Shown here piece by piece: positions 48,858 through 60,607 of a stretch of 64,000 bases of DNA. Source of the stretch: Nymphaea colorata (lineage: Eukaryota; Streptophyta; Magnoliopsida; Nymphaeales; Nymphaeaceae); assembly GCF_008831285.2 (NCBI RefSeq), contig NC_045149.1, positions 10,382,417 through 10,446,416 of the forward strand. The letters run 5' to 3'. The notes beneath the pieces are model-generated. The model ran no database searches and had not been told where the DNA came from. It was given only the letters and a program-made list of their open reading frames with translations. Within the stretch, counting starts at the first letter, position 1; every line of letters starts with the position of its first letter. The translations under genes were made by a program, and so were the position numbers.

Positions 48858-49387
48858 GTGTGCTGGTCATGGCCACATAATACCAGCCGACACTTGTTGG
48901 GTATGCAAAAGGGCGATGAGAAGGATGCGGGCCAAGGCCCCTCCTCGTTACCGGTGCCAATCAACATACTTAAGGTTAAAGATAGACTTACCCTATCATG
49001 ACTTAGTTTGGGGAATCCCAACCTAGTCTCTAGTAGCTTTACTTTCAGCATAGAAAACTAGGAACTGAAACAACAAACTAATTAACAATAAGTCCTTCAA
49101 GATTTCTCATGATCTTAGATATCTAAGACTAAATTTTTGGGTGTTACAATCCATTCCTTTAAGACATGCATTTGTACATATGAGATCCCAAGTTGAGTGT
49201 TGAACCAACTCTAATATCAAATATCATGACTTGGTTTGATGGATCCCAACCCACTTTCTAGCGTCTTCAGTAAAAGGTTAGGAATCATGACAACCAACCT
49301 TTTAATAATCCTTTTTATAAGTCATTCAAGATTCATAACGATTTCAGTTATGGGCTAAGCTTTTGGGGTGTCACATATTCTCTTGCT
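48858..49387. repeat. Diverged direct-repeat pair, copy B
   Basis: Counterpart of 6820-7350 with a one-base loss near 49,351. Confidence 0.5.
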
Positions 49388-49572
49388 TATATATATATAT
49401 ATTTTTTTGCTAGCCTCCTGAGAGTGTGCTGGTCGAAACCACATAGCCTCTTTAAGGGTATCGGTTGATGCTTGTCGGGTGTGATGGATAGTGGCAGGCC
49501 AAGGGCAATGAGAAGGATGTGAGCCAAGGCAAGGCTGCATCAGGTCGGTGCCAATTAACATACATAGAGTTC

Positions 49573-49776
49573 AAGATTGACTTACTTTCTTTGGTTATAG
49601 TTATTGTTGGTCGAGATTTAGCTCCATCAAGGAAACCTTCAAGATCATATGAGATTAGCGAAGGTCAAAATTGTAAGATTGACTTAGTTTCTTTGGTTAT
49701 AGTTATTGTTGGTCGAGATTTAGCTCCATCAAGGAACCCTTCAAGATCATATGAGATTAGCGAAGGTCAAAATTGT
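49573..49776. repeat. Two-unit 102-bp tandem repeat, copy B
   Basis: Units 49,573-49,674 and 49,675-49,776; present in both copies, so it formed before the duplication. Confidence 0.93.
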
Positions 49777-49822
49777 GATGCCCAAAACGCATAGTTGTCA
49801 ACATTAAAAAATGGATATGCCG

Positions 49823-50053
49823 TGTCACAGGCCGACTCCTTCGGACCGTGCGGCGTGGCAAACTCTCGCCAGTAAGCTGCAAGCCTTCGCCTCGTTCAAG
49901 TGGGCGTAAATCACTTCGCCTTTTCGAAAACAAAAGACACAAAATGCACAAAGAGTGTGAAAATAAAATTCAGAATATATTCACTTAAACAGTTGAGTAC
50001 ATCACGAGGGAAAACAAGTAAGCTTTTACACTTTACTTATAAAGGATGGCCGA
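49823..50053 (-). repeat. Gypsy 3' LTR, truncated, copy B
   Basis: 231 bp remain of about 413; the inner end, and hence the border to the polypurine tract, is lost. Confidence 0.93.
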
Positions 50054-50054
50054 G

Positions 50055-52552
50055 GAAGGGCGTGAGGTTGCAGACGTGAAACACTGAATGCACTTTGAAG
50101 TTTGGCGGCAGATCTAACTTGTATGCTAGCTTCCCAATCCTATTGACTACAGTAAATGACCCTTCATACTTTTGGATCAGTGGTCAGTGTCGCCCACAGA
50201 AGATACCCGAGCGGTCTGGATACAGTTTGACGAGTTGGTCTCCCACTCGAAACTCGGCAGGTCTCCGATTCTTGTCAACCTATTTCTTCATCTTCTTGGT
50301 GGCCTTGTGCAAGAACGCCTTATCTATCTCCATTTGTTCTTGCCAGTCCCTGACGAACTGGTAGGCGAAGCTGGCCTTCCCTTCTCTTGGGCAGCAACAG
50401 TGTGAGGCATCAATGGCTGCTGTTCTGTGGCTACTTCGAAGGGGCTGTGGCCTGAAGGCTCGCTCTTCTACAGGTTGTAACCACATCGAGCAGCTTTACC
50501 CAGTTTTTCTAGTTGGCACCGATAAAGTGACGCAGGTACTGTTCCAACAAAGCATTGATGCATTCAGTCTGGCCATCAGTCTGTGGGTGGAAGCTTGTGG
50601 AAAACAACAAGTCTGGGCTAAGCAACCGAAACACTTCACGCCAAAACTTGCCCGTGAAGCGAGTATCGTGACCACTCACAATACTCTTCGGCACGCCCCA
50701 GTACTTCACAATGTTCTTCACAAACAACAAAGATAGAGCTGTAGCTATCAACTCTGGGTAGACTCACAATGAAGTCCATATAGATGCTCTTCCACGGATG
50801 CTCCGAAATAGGAAGAGGCTCAAGCAGGCCGACAGGCTTCTGATTAGTTCCCTTGTCCTGCTGGCAGATGAGGCAAGTCTTTACATACGCCTCCATGTCG
50901 TCGCGCATCTGGGGCCAGTAGTATCCACGTTCAAGAAGGGCCAGAGTCTGCTCCTGGCCTAGATGGCCAGCCCAAAACGTATCATGGCACTCCCTTGTTA
51001 GCTCCCGCCGGAGATTGCCTCACTTCGGCAAGAAAAAAACGTTTGCCCTTGGTGAGGAGCAATCCATCTCATAGCCAGAATCTTCGAGTCTTCTCCGCTT
51101 CAGCCAAGGCAACCAAGTGTTGGGCCGCTGAGTCCTACTGCATCCCTTCACGAACCCGCTCGAGGAGTGCACCCTCCAATTGAGCTTCGGAGGTCCCCGC
51201 TCGAGAGGCTGCAAGTTCTGCCTTTCTACTCAACACATCCGCTACCACGTTGGTCTTACCAACCTTGTACTCCAGAGCGAAATTGAACTCCGCCAAGAAT
51301 TCCTGCCAACGAGCTTGCTTCGGAGTTAACTTTTTTTGAGTCTTGAAGTAACTCGTAGCCACATTATCCGACTTGACGACGAACTCTGCCCCTAGTAGGT
51401 AGTGCCTCCATATGCGCAAGCAATGCACAATGACAGTCATCTCCCGTTCACTGTGTACCGCTTCTCAGGGTCCTTCAACTTCCGGCTCTCATAGGCGATC
51501 GGATGACCGTCCTGCATTAGTATCCCACCAATGGCAAAATCTGAAGCATCTGTGTGTAATTCAAAGGGCTTTGAATGATCTGGCAATTTGAGGACAGACT
51601 CTTGTACAAGGGCACACTTCAAGCCTTCAAAGGCGTCTTGGAAAGACTGAGTCCAAATCCAGAATCTATTCTTTTTGAACAAGTCAGTGAGGGGCGCCAC
51701 TATCAATGAATACCCCGTGATGAACCGCCGATAGTAATTAGCCAACCCAAGAAAGAACCGCAATTCAGACACATTTGATGATGGCTTCCAATCTTGAATA
51801 GCCTTTACTTTCTCCGGATCTATTCACAGCTGGCCATCCCCTACTATATGGCCGAGGAAACTGATCTCTCGTTGGCCAAAGAGACACTTCTCTTTCTTCA
51901 CAAAGAGATCGTTTTCTTTGAGTACCTGAAACGCCGTCCTCAAGGGACCGACATACTCCTCTAGGTCGCTACTAAAGACCACAATGTCATCAAGGTAGAC
52001 TACCACAAACTTGTCAAGGTAGGGGTAGAATATCTTGTTCATGAGAGTTGAGAAAGTTGCAAAGGCGTTCGTCAACCCGAATGGCATGACTAGGAACTCG
52101 TATGCTCTATAGCGGGTGATGCAAGTGGTCTTTGGTTCATCACCTTCCACGATCCTGACCTGCCAGTAATCGGAACGAAGGTCCAACTTCAGAAAGATCA
52201 TCGCCTTGCCCAACTTGTCGAACAAGTCCGCAATGAAAGGCAGTGGATACTTGTTCTTCACCGTCACCTTGTTCAAAGCACGGTAATCCACACAGAGTCT
52301 CTTGGAGCCATCATGTTTCGTCTGAAACAATACAGAGGCTCCGAAGGGTGCCTTAGAGGGATAGATGATATCTGACTCAAACATGTCGTCAAGCTGCTTC
52401 CGTAGTTCCTTCAGTTCTGCCGGTCCCATTCTGTAGGGGACCATTGCTGGTGGCTTGGCTCCAAGAACCAAGTCTATCTCGTGATCAACTTCACGCCTGA
52501 GAGGTAGGTGCTTGGGCAGCTCGGGGGGCATCATTCTCTCGAACTGCTTCAA
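50055..52552 (-). pseudogene. Gypsy pol, copy B (truncated)
   Basis: Minus strand: reverse transcriptase 52,552-51,824 (YLDD present) ending at a TGA where A reads CGA; RNase H 51,772-51,437 ([11 protein letters not shown]); a frameshift at 51,437-51,450; linker 51,440-51,135; integrase 50,908-50,509 with the core aspartate intact (YMDFIVS) and DTRF and DGQTE present. The C-terminal SH3-like part is cut by the 463-bp deletion. The zinc-finger region is out of frame. Confidence 0.92.
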
Positions 52553-52859
52553 GACAGGGGCTAGCTCTGGGGGAATGACTCTCGGCTGAGGGTCATCTTA
52601 TTCTAGACATACAGCCACGATGAATGTTTGTTCTCCATGACGCATGCCCTTCTTCAGTTGCATTGCCGACAACGTCGGCTGAGACTTGCTTCTGGCAGCG
52701 TGGCAATGCACTGTATGGGACTTATTCGCACCCATCAACGTCAGTGTGTTGAACTTCAGCAACATCATTGCATTCTGGCCTCTAATGAACTCCATTCCAA
52801 GAATCACCATGAAGTCGTCCATGGGTACTACGGAGAAGTTGGTGACTCCCGTCCAGTCT

Positions 52860-54275
52860 TCAATCTGAACTGTTACACCATTCGCTTCTCCTAGGAACTG
52901 TTACACCATTCGCTTCTCCTAGGATGGGCCTGGCTTCAGATTTCACCGTTTTAAGGGTCATCTGCTGTGGTACAAGCTTCAATCCCACTTGCTCTACCTC
53001 CTCTCTTGAGACGAAGTTATACGTTGCACCAGAGTCTACCATTGCAACAGTAGACATTCCATTCAGAGTGACGTCTAGGTACATTAGCTCATTGTTCGCC
53101 ATACTGCTAGACATTGTACGACTTTGGAGAACATTGATCGTCTGGGTGGCACCCATCCGTGTTTGTCCTTCTTCAGTCACGACTTCGGTGGCCGTCACAG
53201 CATTGCCTGTCGGTAGGTCTCACACGTTTCGGGCAAACACATGCCTGATGCTTTCCCCTGCAAACTCAACAACTCGCTTGTCTTGGTGGCCCAGTGTAGT
53301 CCTTGCGAAAGATGGATTTTCTCTCGGTTGGCTTCTGGTACGATGATTCATTTCTGGTTTCTCGCCGTTCCTCCTTCTTACCGCCGTGGTCGGACTTCTT
53401 CACAGACTTGAAGGTATCAGTGTAGCTTTTGCATTGGGTATCGGCCAAGCGCTCGGCTGCTACATATGCTTGCTCCAAAGTCTCTGGATTCGTTCTCTCC
53501 ACGTCAACTTGGGCCCAAGATTGGAGCCATATGATGAACCAGTGAAGTTTGTCTTTTTCTAGCATCATAGGCACGTGTAGCATGACCTTTTGGTTTGCCC
53601 TGATGTAGTCTCTCAAGGCACCTGTCTACTTAAGGTTCGCAACCAACCGATGGACATGCCTTTCAGCATCTACAAGCATGAAGTATCCCTTCAACTGCTT
53701 GTGGAAGTCGTTGAAGGTACGAATCGTGCAGTCCCCGTTATCAATGTTTAACATTTTTCGCATCCACCAAGCCACACATCTCCTTCTAACAACATTGTTG
53801 CGGTCTTGAACTTCAAGTCCTCCTCTACTACGTTCTGCAAGTTCAAATAGTAGTCAACTTGGAACAGAAAATTGTCGATCGCCCTCGCATCCCGACTACC
53901 ACTGTACTTCGCCGGACATTGAACGTCGATCCTACTGGTCCTCTCTTGACTACTATTGGCCAAATTAGTACGCATCAGTCTCTGGTTTGAAACCTGAAGT
54001 CCAGCGACTTCGTCCTGTAGGGTCTTCACCAAGTCAGAGTGTGATCTGTTCATGGCCACTGACTCGACCATCTGTTCCCGCATCAACTTCATCTCTTCCT
54101 TGAATCCCTCAAAGGTCTCGGCAGCAAAGCCAAGGGCTTCCTCATGGGTGGCCACATCTGTGACCAACCGATTCACCGTCTCTTCCAGTTCTCCCTGGTC
54201 ATGGGTCGGGCTCGCCTCCTCTGGGAGGGCCGGCTCCTTGCTTTTAGCACATCACAGATTGTATTGTGATGCCAT
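52860..54275 (-). pseudogene. Gypsy gag and aspartic protease, copy B
   Basis: Minus strand from ATG 54,275. A TGA eight codons in replaces CGA of copy A. The 54,176-53,748 frame is continuous across the place where A has lost 4 bp. Frame breaks follow near 53,750, 53,620 and 53,265, and the zinc-knuckle region is damaged. Protease MVDSGATYNFVS is at 53,198-52,860. A TAA near 52,600 (GAA in A) separates it from pol. Confidence 0.88.
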
Positions 54276-54357
54276 GGCGTCCACCTCAACAGCAGCAACC
54301 CGGCATGACGCTCTACACCGACTTTCCGATCGCTTCCCCAGATTGAGCAGAATCTAG

Positions 54358-54369
54358 GCTCTGATACCA
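54358..54369 (-). other. Primer binding site (initiator tRNA-Met), copy B
   Basis: TGGTATCAGAGC on the minus strand, unchanged from copy A. Confidence 0.92.
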
Positions 54370-54371
54370 GC

Positions 54372-54787
54372 TGTCACGGGTTAACTCATTCGGACCGTGC
54401 GGCGTGGCAAACTCTCGCCAATAGGCCGCAAGCCTTCGCCTCGTTCAAGTGGGCACAGAACACTTGAACGCCTTTTCGAAAAAAAAAGACACAAAATGCA
54501 CAAAGAATGTGGAAAGAAAACTCGCAATATATTCAATTAAACAGTTGAGTACATCACGAGAGAAAACAAATAAGCTTTTACACTTTACTTACAAAGGAAG
54601 GCCGAAGCCGCTTACAGAATTCCCATGCCGACCATCCAAAACAAGGAATCTCAATTTTACACTTGGGGCCATTTTGGGAGGGTGCTCCGACACAGGTGAA
54701 CATACAAGCTTACACCAAGACTCAATATAATCAAAGCAAATACAACAAAAATAAATGACGACTATACAGACACGACACAAGGGAACA
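54372..54787 (-). repeat. Gypsy 5' LTR, copy B
   Basis: 416 bp, same length as in copy A, about 20 substitutions apart by eye. Confidence 0.95.
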
Positions 54788-54792
54788 TGCCG

Positions 54793-56476
54793 AGTGCTTT
54801 TCTTTAATAGTCACTCATGATACACTCTACTTTCTCATACCAGAGAACATTTTTCAAATTTATGAATATCTTTAGAAGATTGTTAACATATACTCGATGT
54901 ACACTTCCCTTTTTTGTCGGATCACAAGACATTCATGTTGCAACTTTTATTGAAATTGGATCTATCATCATGCTTGCAACTACCTTTATCTATGCAATTG
55001 CCAATAGATTCTTTCATACCTCAGTGTTGTTTAACAAGTCAAGCTAACTTGGGCTCCACTCGAACTTGATGACTTAATCTCAATCCGAGCTTGACTTATT
55101 CTTAAACATGCCCAGCTCAAGCTTGAGTTTGAGCTACATGACCTCTCTACTCGTTTATACTTGAGTAGGCTTGTGTATGGTTTTGCTAAAACAATCAGAT
55201 TTTCAATTTACAAAACGGGGAAAGCAAACCCATTTTTGAATATATTTCCTTAAACATGAGTTTTGTTTACATTTTACATACTAGAACACAGTTTTAAAAA
55301 AATACATGAAATTATGGAGCACTATCAAAATTTCTCTTATGAAAAATATAAAAAAGCTTCAATCATAACTTTTCTTCTAATTGTGGGGTTCATGGCCCCT
55401 TCTGGCCATCTTTGGATCCAGCATGCCACCACTGACTTGATAGCTGGTCAGCCACCACCATAGCACGACAGTGTTATCCACGTGGGCGGAGGTAAATGGG
55501 GTTGACCAGACCCATGCCTTTCCAAAGATGTTTAAAAAATAACAATTTTACTTGTACATTTTAAAATTTTAATTTAACATTTATATTTCGGCTAATGTTA
55601 AAAATTTGAAATTATAGTTCAACTGCTCCAATGAAAACTTCCTAGCTCTGCCTTTGCAGCTCCCCAATGCATTTTTTTTTATTTATCACATTTATTTTTT
55701 TAAATCTTCTCCAGGATTTCTTTTTCAGAAGACAGATCCAATGAAAAAGATAGAAACCAAACATCTCTGGCCTTTGTCTAGCAAGGTTACGCTCTTCTTT
55801 GAACAGAAAGTGATGCCAAATAAAAAGGTATAAAGGTATAACTGTCATGAATGAATACTAAAAGAGAAGGAAATGTATCAACGGTGATACCAATGATGTT
55901 AAAGGTGGTGAAGAAAAGCGAGGTCATGTTAAGCCCATCATATTTGAACCACACAGAGTTGATGTTGTTGAAATGAGTTTCTGTTTTCCCTGCATAGAAA
56001 TTCTTCATTTTAACTTTATGGGACTAATGCAGAAGAAAGGCTTTTTTAATCAATAAAGGAGGGGCATCTTGCAGCTTATTTAATTACAATTGAAACAAGA
56101 TAAGTCCACAATTTTGGGATCTTAATTGAAATTCATGATTGACTTGTATAATGCAAGTATAGCTAGAAAAAGATGGTTTAATCAGAGCATGGAGGAAGGC
56201 ATAGGTCAACTAAGCTTTTACAGACTACTGATCCATAGACATGAACACTTCAACATTCACTTTTTATGGGTGTCCTCTTCACATCTTGCTAATTGATTTC
56301 ATATTCTGCTTTATGATTGATAATTGTCCTCAATACTCTAAGATGTTTGAGTCGATGGAAAAAGGAAGAGCATGTTGCATGAGTTCAGGTATGTTGTCTT
56401 CCTCCATGGCCTTTGCTTGTGTAGAAACTAAAAAGTTTGAGTGACTAAGGAACATTTGATAAGGAGCTACAAGTGA
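54793..56476. other. Intergenic, copy B
   Basis: Counterpart of 13,254-14,929 with several small indels (for example GATGACTTAATC at 55,070 versus GATAATC in A). No gene recognised. Confidence 0.5.
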
Positions 56477-56992
56477 TTGAAAGGTGATGTCTGAATCTGG
56501 TTTACTTGAGAAGAATATGTTGATGTCTGGCAAGATTTTCATGAAAATTGTATTTGGAAGAAGAAAACTTACGAAAGATGGGTTCTAAAGGAAAATTTTT
56601 TCTTCTGCTCTTGTTGAAGAGCTTCAAAAGAAGGAGAGAATAACATGGATTTGCGACTCTGTCAGAGATTCAATAACTACCTTAGATCTCTTCGTGAGCT
56701 TGAAAGGAAAGTTGATGAAAATGGAATGCAAACTTGATGGCGCTTCAAGAGGAAATATGTTAGATTTCTATGAAGAATATTGTCATCCTTTTGGCTGAAA
56801 TGGAATCTGAAGGGATGTTGGTTGGCAGAAAGTACCTCTCAGATGTGGAGAAAATAGCTCCTAATGAGCAAAAAATTGCTGCTGACAGGTTTAGGAGATG
56901 GGCATCAAAATATTGTCCATATTCATTGTATATGAATGTTGGTAGTGTTGCTCAATTGCATCAGCTGTTCTTTGAAGAGACTGCAAACAGGT
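56477..56992 (+). pseudogene. Plant organellar DNA polymerase I (POLI) fragment, copy B
   Basis: Counterpart of 14,930-15,445 with the same frameshifts, so the fragment was already dead before the duplication. Substitutions here include YMNVGS and QLHQLFF, closer to the family pattern than YMNAGS and HLHQLFF of copy A. The splice donor at the right end is kept (CAAACAG/GTATTT). Confidence 0.85.
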
Positions 56993-58341
56993 ATTTCCCA
57001 CATCTCTTCATTTCTTATAAATTCTCCTTAATAATGATTATGCACACACTAGGAAGAAATGGTATACATGATTTCTCTATGACTAAGGAGCATCCTTACT
57101 CCCTTGAAAAACATAGAAAATATTTGACATCACTTTGTTTGTATTAGCCCTAACATAATGTGTTTTTTCCTAGTTTTAACATCATTGTTGAGCTTTTTGT
57201 ATCTTGTAGCTTTCATACCTTGAACTCAGTTGCCATAGAACTCAACCTGCCTTCAACTATTGATAAAAAAATCGATTACTTCCTATTTGATAAACTTTTT
57301 CTCGTTTCTGGATTTGCAGAAAAGCTAAATCATATGCTGGCAGTTAATTTCTTTGTATGCTTATGAAACTTGGCAGTGAATCACAAAGGCATTAAGAGGA
57401 CTGTTTATAGGAATATTGGCACCAGTCTCTTTTGCCATGGAACACTTTAGGTAGCTATTATGTGTTAAGAACATCATTTTTTTTTAAGTAATACTATTGT
57501 CTTACATTGATCAAATTCCTACCTATTGGCACTTAAGGGTTTGCTCTTCTATCATTTGTTGCACGTTTCTTGCTCTGATTCTCAGAAGGATCACAAGTAC
57601 CGCACCTACTAAACTTCTACCACCATTCTATTGGCTATATAGCCTTCATCTTGGGCATTATTAAGGTCTTTAAAGGGTTGAACATCATTCAAGAGAAATT
57701 TGTAATCAGAGCCATCATCTACCATTGTATCTACTGAACACCATTCTATTGGCTACAGTGGCATCATCTTGAACATTTAAGATTGTAATCAGCTAATTTT
57801 AAGTTGGGTTAGGTTTTAAATGCCAGTTGTGAAATATGTGATCTACTAAATTTTACGTGGTCTCTACAAATTTTCTTAGTGTAAAATTTTCATGCAGCCT
57901 TCACTTTTTTTTCTTACAGATTGAATTAGTAAATTTGTTACAAAGCATCAATTGGGAGACAAAAAAGCGAGCTATTGGTGATGGAGGTTCACAAATGTTG
58001 TTTAGGAAATTGTTGCATACTTTACACATTGCTGATCTCTTCTGCTATTGAGGTAGTACATAAATACGTTTATGTTTGCTTTTCATATTCTCTTTTTATG
58101 GATATCAACTTTGATTCTGTTTGGTTTTTAAAGCTTCAAGACTATTTGCATTCAAATGGCATCTTATAGAATTCGAATTGTGTCAACGCTATACGTAGGA
58201 ACTTCAATGTATGGAACAACATTAGAATTGGTGTAGCCTGCTGCAAATATTTATATAGCTTTATTTTCATTAGATGTATGCAGGACTTATCAATTTTTTA
58301 TTAGTAAATCAGGGTTTATTTGTTCATGATGGATATAGCTT
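56993..58341. other. Intergenic or degraded intron DNA, copy B
   Basis: As 15,446-16,794. The exon-like stretch after TTCTTACAG at 57,920 is open here for 44 codons (INWETKKRAIGDGGS); not recognised. Confidence 0.4.
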
Positions 58342-58874
58342 CACCACAACAGGTGACCCACTATACTGGTGACAAAAAACTCACCACTGAATCTTCAGAA
58401 CGGTCGATTGTTGCCAGTGTAAGCATTTATACCAGCAACAGTTTTCATCGGTGCAGTTAGCTGTTTCGATGTACTTTTGTCGATAACTATACTAGTGATG
58501 ACAAATTCACCGCTATAGGCTACCCCAATGCAACCTATAGCGGTGATGACAAATTCACCGCTATAGGTTACTCCAATGCAACCTCCAGCGGTGATAGTAC
58601 TGGCAAAGGCAGAGACAAGGTAGAGCCTACATGGGCCTTGGCCCCACCTCATTTTTTTTTAAATTTACATGTAAATTTTAGAAAATTTCACTTGTTCTAT
58701 ATAAAAAATTTTAACAATAATATTTTGGCCCTAATCAGAATTTAGAAACTTTAATTCAACTCTCCTCATAAAATTTCCTGGCTTTGCTCTTGAGTACCAA
58801 CATTAATTTCCATTCGTTATAGCCTATACTGGTGAAAACTTCGCCAGTATAGGCTTTTTTTTTCTTTTGTAGTG
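58342..58874. mobile_element. CACTA-like non-autonomous DNA transposon, copy B
   Basis: Same borders as in copy A (CACCACAACAGG...TTTTGTAGTG). The subterminal units show many C/T and G/A differences. Confidence 0.6.
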
Positions 58875-60148
58875 CATGAAGCGAGACATAAGCTTCTAGG
58901 TTTAATAAGTGAAAGCCTTATGATGAAAAAAAAATTAGCACTTAAAATATCCTTGATACAGTGGATCTGAACTTGTGTTTTTCTCTGTAAACTAACAGAT
59001 ACTGATTGGTTAATTAATATCCTTGAAGGCTTTTAAGCTGAAGCTTAGAAGTCTTTAATATATATTCAACTTCTGTTCAGAATTCCCTACATTTTTGGCT
59101 TTTATTAACACTCCTTGCATCAATATATTGGAGCAATGGTATGTTAATGTCATCGGTTTTTATAGTACGATGACTTTATAATGAGATATTGTCGACATGG
59201 ATGAAAAGAAACGTTTGCTTGTCTTTTATCAGTTCCAATTAATGCTTATATTACTGGCTATCATTCCTTAGCCAAATAATTAATCATATATTCATTTCTT
59301 ATATTGTCAAATGTTTTCGAGTTGGGTTCCCAGTTTTTTGGTAGTCTGGTTTTTCTGAAGGTCTGCTTCTTAATTGTATGCATGCTCTCTCCGTAACTAC
59401 TTGGTATCCCTAGTCTTACATCCGACCAACATGTAATTGGTGTGAGTGGCATGTTGTTCTATATGAAGCAGTTTACAGGATGATGTCAGACAATGTCACA
59501 CTACTATTTTTATATAGTCCATTGATTTAAATCCTTTTTCTGCGTATTTGGAAGTGCGGTGGGCGAGCACAACTGTCACGTTTTAGATCACCGCTCCTCA
59601 CATCCCTGTCGCCATCATTTCCATTCCTAAATGCATTGTAAATGTGGAACCTTTTGTTGTAGTTCACCATTAATGCTTCTGGCATGCAGACGGGGAATCT
59701 CTTCCCCTATTGTCCTCTCTTTTCTCTCTGGTGCTTTGAATTATGTACTTTTTTTACGAAACTTGATCGAGTAAATAAATGCGATATGATTCGAACTGTA
59801 AGCTAAAAAAACGGTGAAATTTTGATGTAAAAAAAAATCATGAAAACTCCTCGATGCCAAGATCAAAATTCATCTTTCTTTTTTTGAATGTGTATTTTTT
59901 TTATCTATTTCAGTTTATAATAAGTAAAATTTGACGCAGGACCTTCGTATATACATGACGTTGTTTGCCAGTCAAGCTCTACAAAATTATACATTTTCCA
60001 GAGTTTTCGATCAATACCTGTCTCTAGCGACAAAACTGAATTTGTCATGCATATGTCTACATCCGAGCAGTTCACGTGGAAGGCTGAATGTACAAGTACT
60101 AGTAGACAAGTTAGCCTGCTGTATATATAAACTGGCAAGCAGTTGAGA
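58875..60148. other. Intergenic, copy B
   Basis: Almost identical to 17,325-18,606 apart from an 8-bp loss near 58,955. Nothing recognised. Confidence 0.5.
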
Positions 60149-60156
60149 GTTCTTGT

Positions 60157-60599
60157 TTGGGATGTCAATATATCTGATTTGGATTCAAAATTTGATTGAA
60201 CCATTCTGAAAAGGTCCGATATGTAAAAGGAAGTTAATATCTGATTAACAAATCAGATCAGATCAGATTCAGATTTAAGAAATGACATCTGATTAGATTT
60301 GGGTCCAGATTCACATATATATAAATATCAGATCCGATTTCAGTTTAAATAAATATGCAATATCTGAGGTCTTTGCTTTTTGAAAATCGAATGAATTTGG
60401 TTCAAAAATTGGATCTGAATTCAGATGTGAATGTAAAACTCGGATTTGGATTGTGAAATCGGGCTTCAGATTCACATTCATATATGACTTTTCTTCATTT
60501 GTATTCAAATTCAAAGTTGAATATGAATATGTAAATATTAAAAGAAATAGATAAAGTTAGTAATATATCTGATTTGAATCTAATCTACTGGCATCCCTA
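60157..60599. mobile_element. hAT-type MITE, copy B
   Basis: 443 bp, same flanking 8-mers GTTCTTGT and GTCCTTGT as copy A; the mismatch between them therefore predates the duplication. Confidence 0.78.
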
Positions 60600-60607
60600 G
60601 TCCTTGT

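Larger units (their letters stand above)
49823..54787 (-). mobile_element. Ty3/gypsy chromodomain LTR retrotransposon, copy B (internally deleted)
   Basis: Same insertion as 7786-13248: same site and identical flanks TGCCG (49,818-49,822 and 54,788-54,792). A 463-bp deletion between 50,053 and 50,055 removes the inner half of the 3' LTR, the polypurine tract and the chromodomain end. The two ends share a short GAAG/GAGG-like sequence. Its frame lesions are mostly different from those of copy A. Confidence 0.96.
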
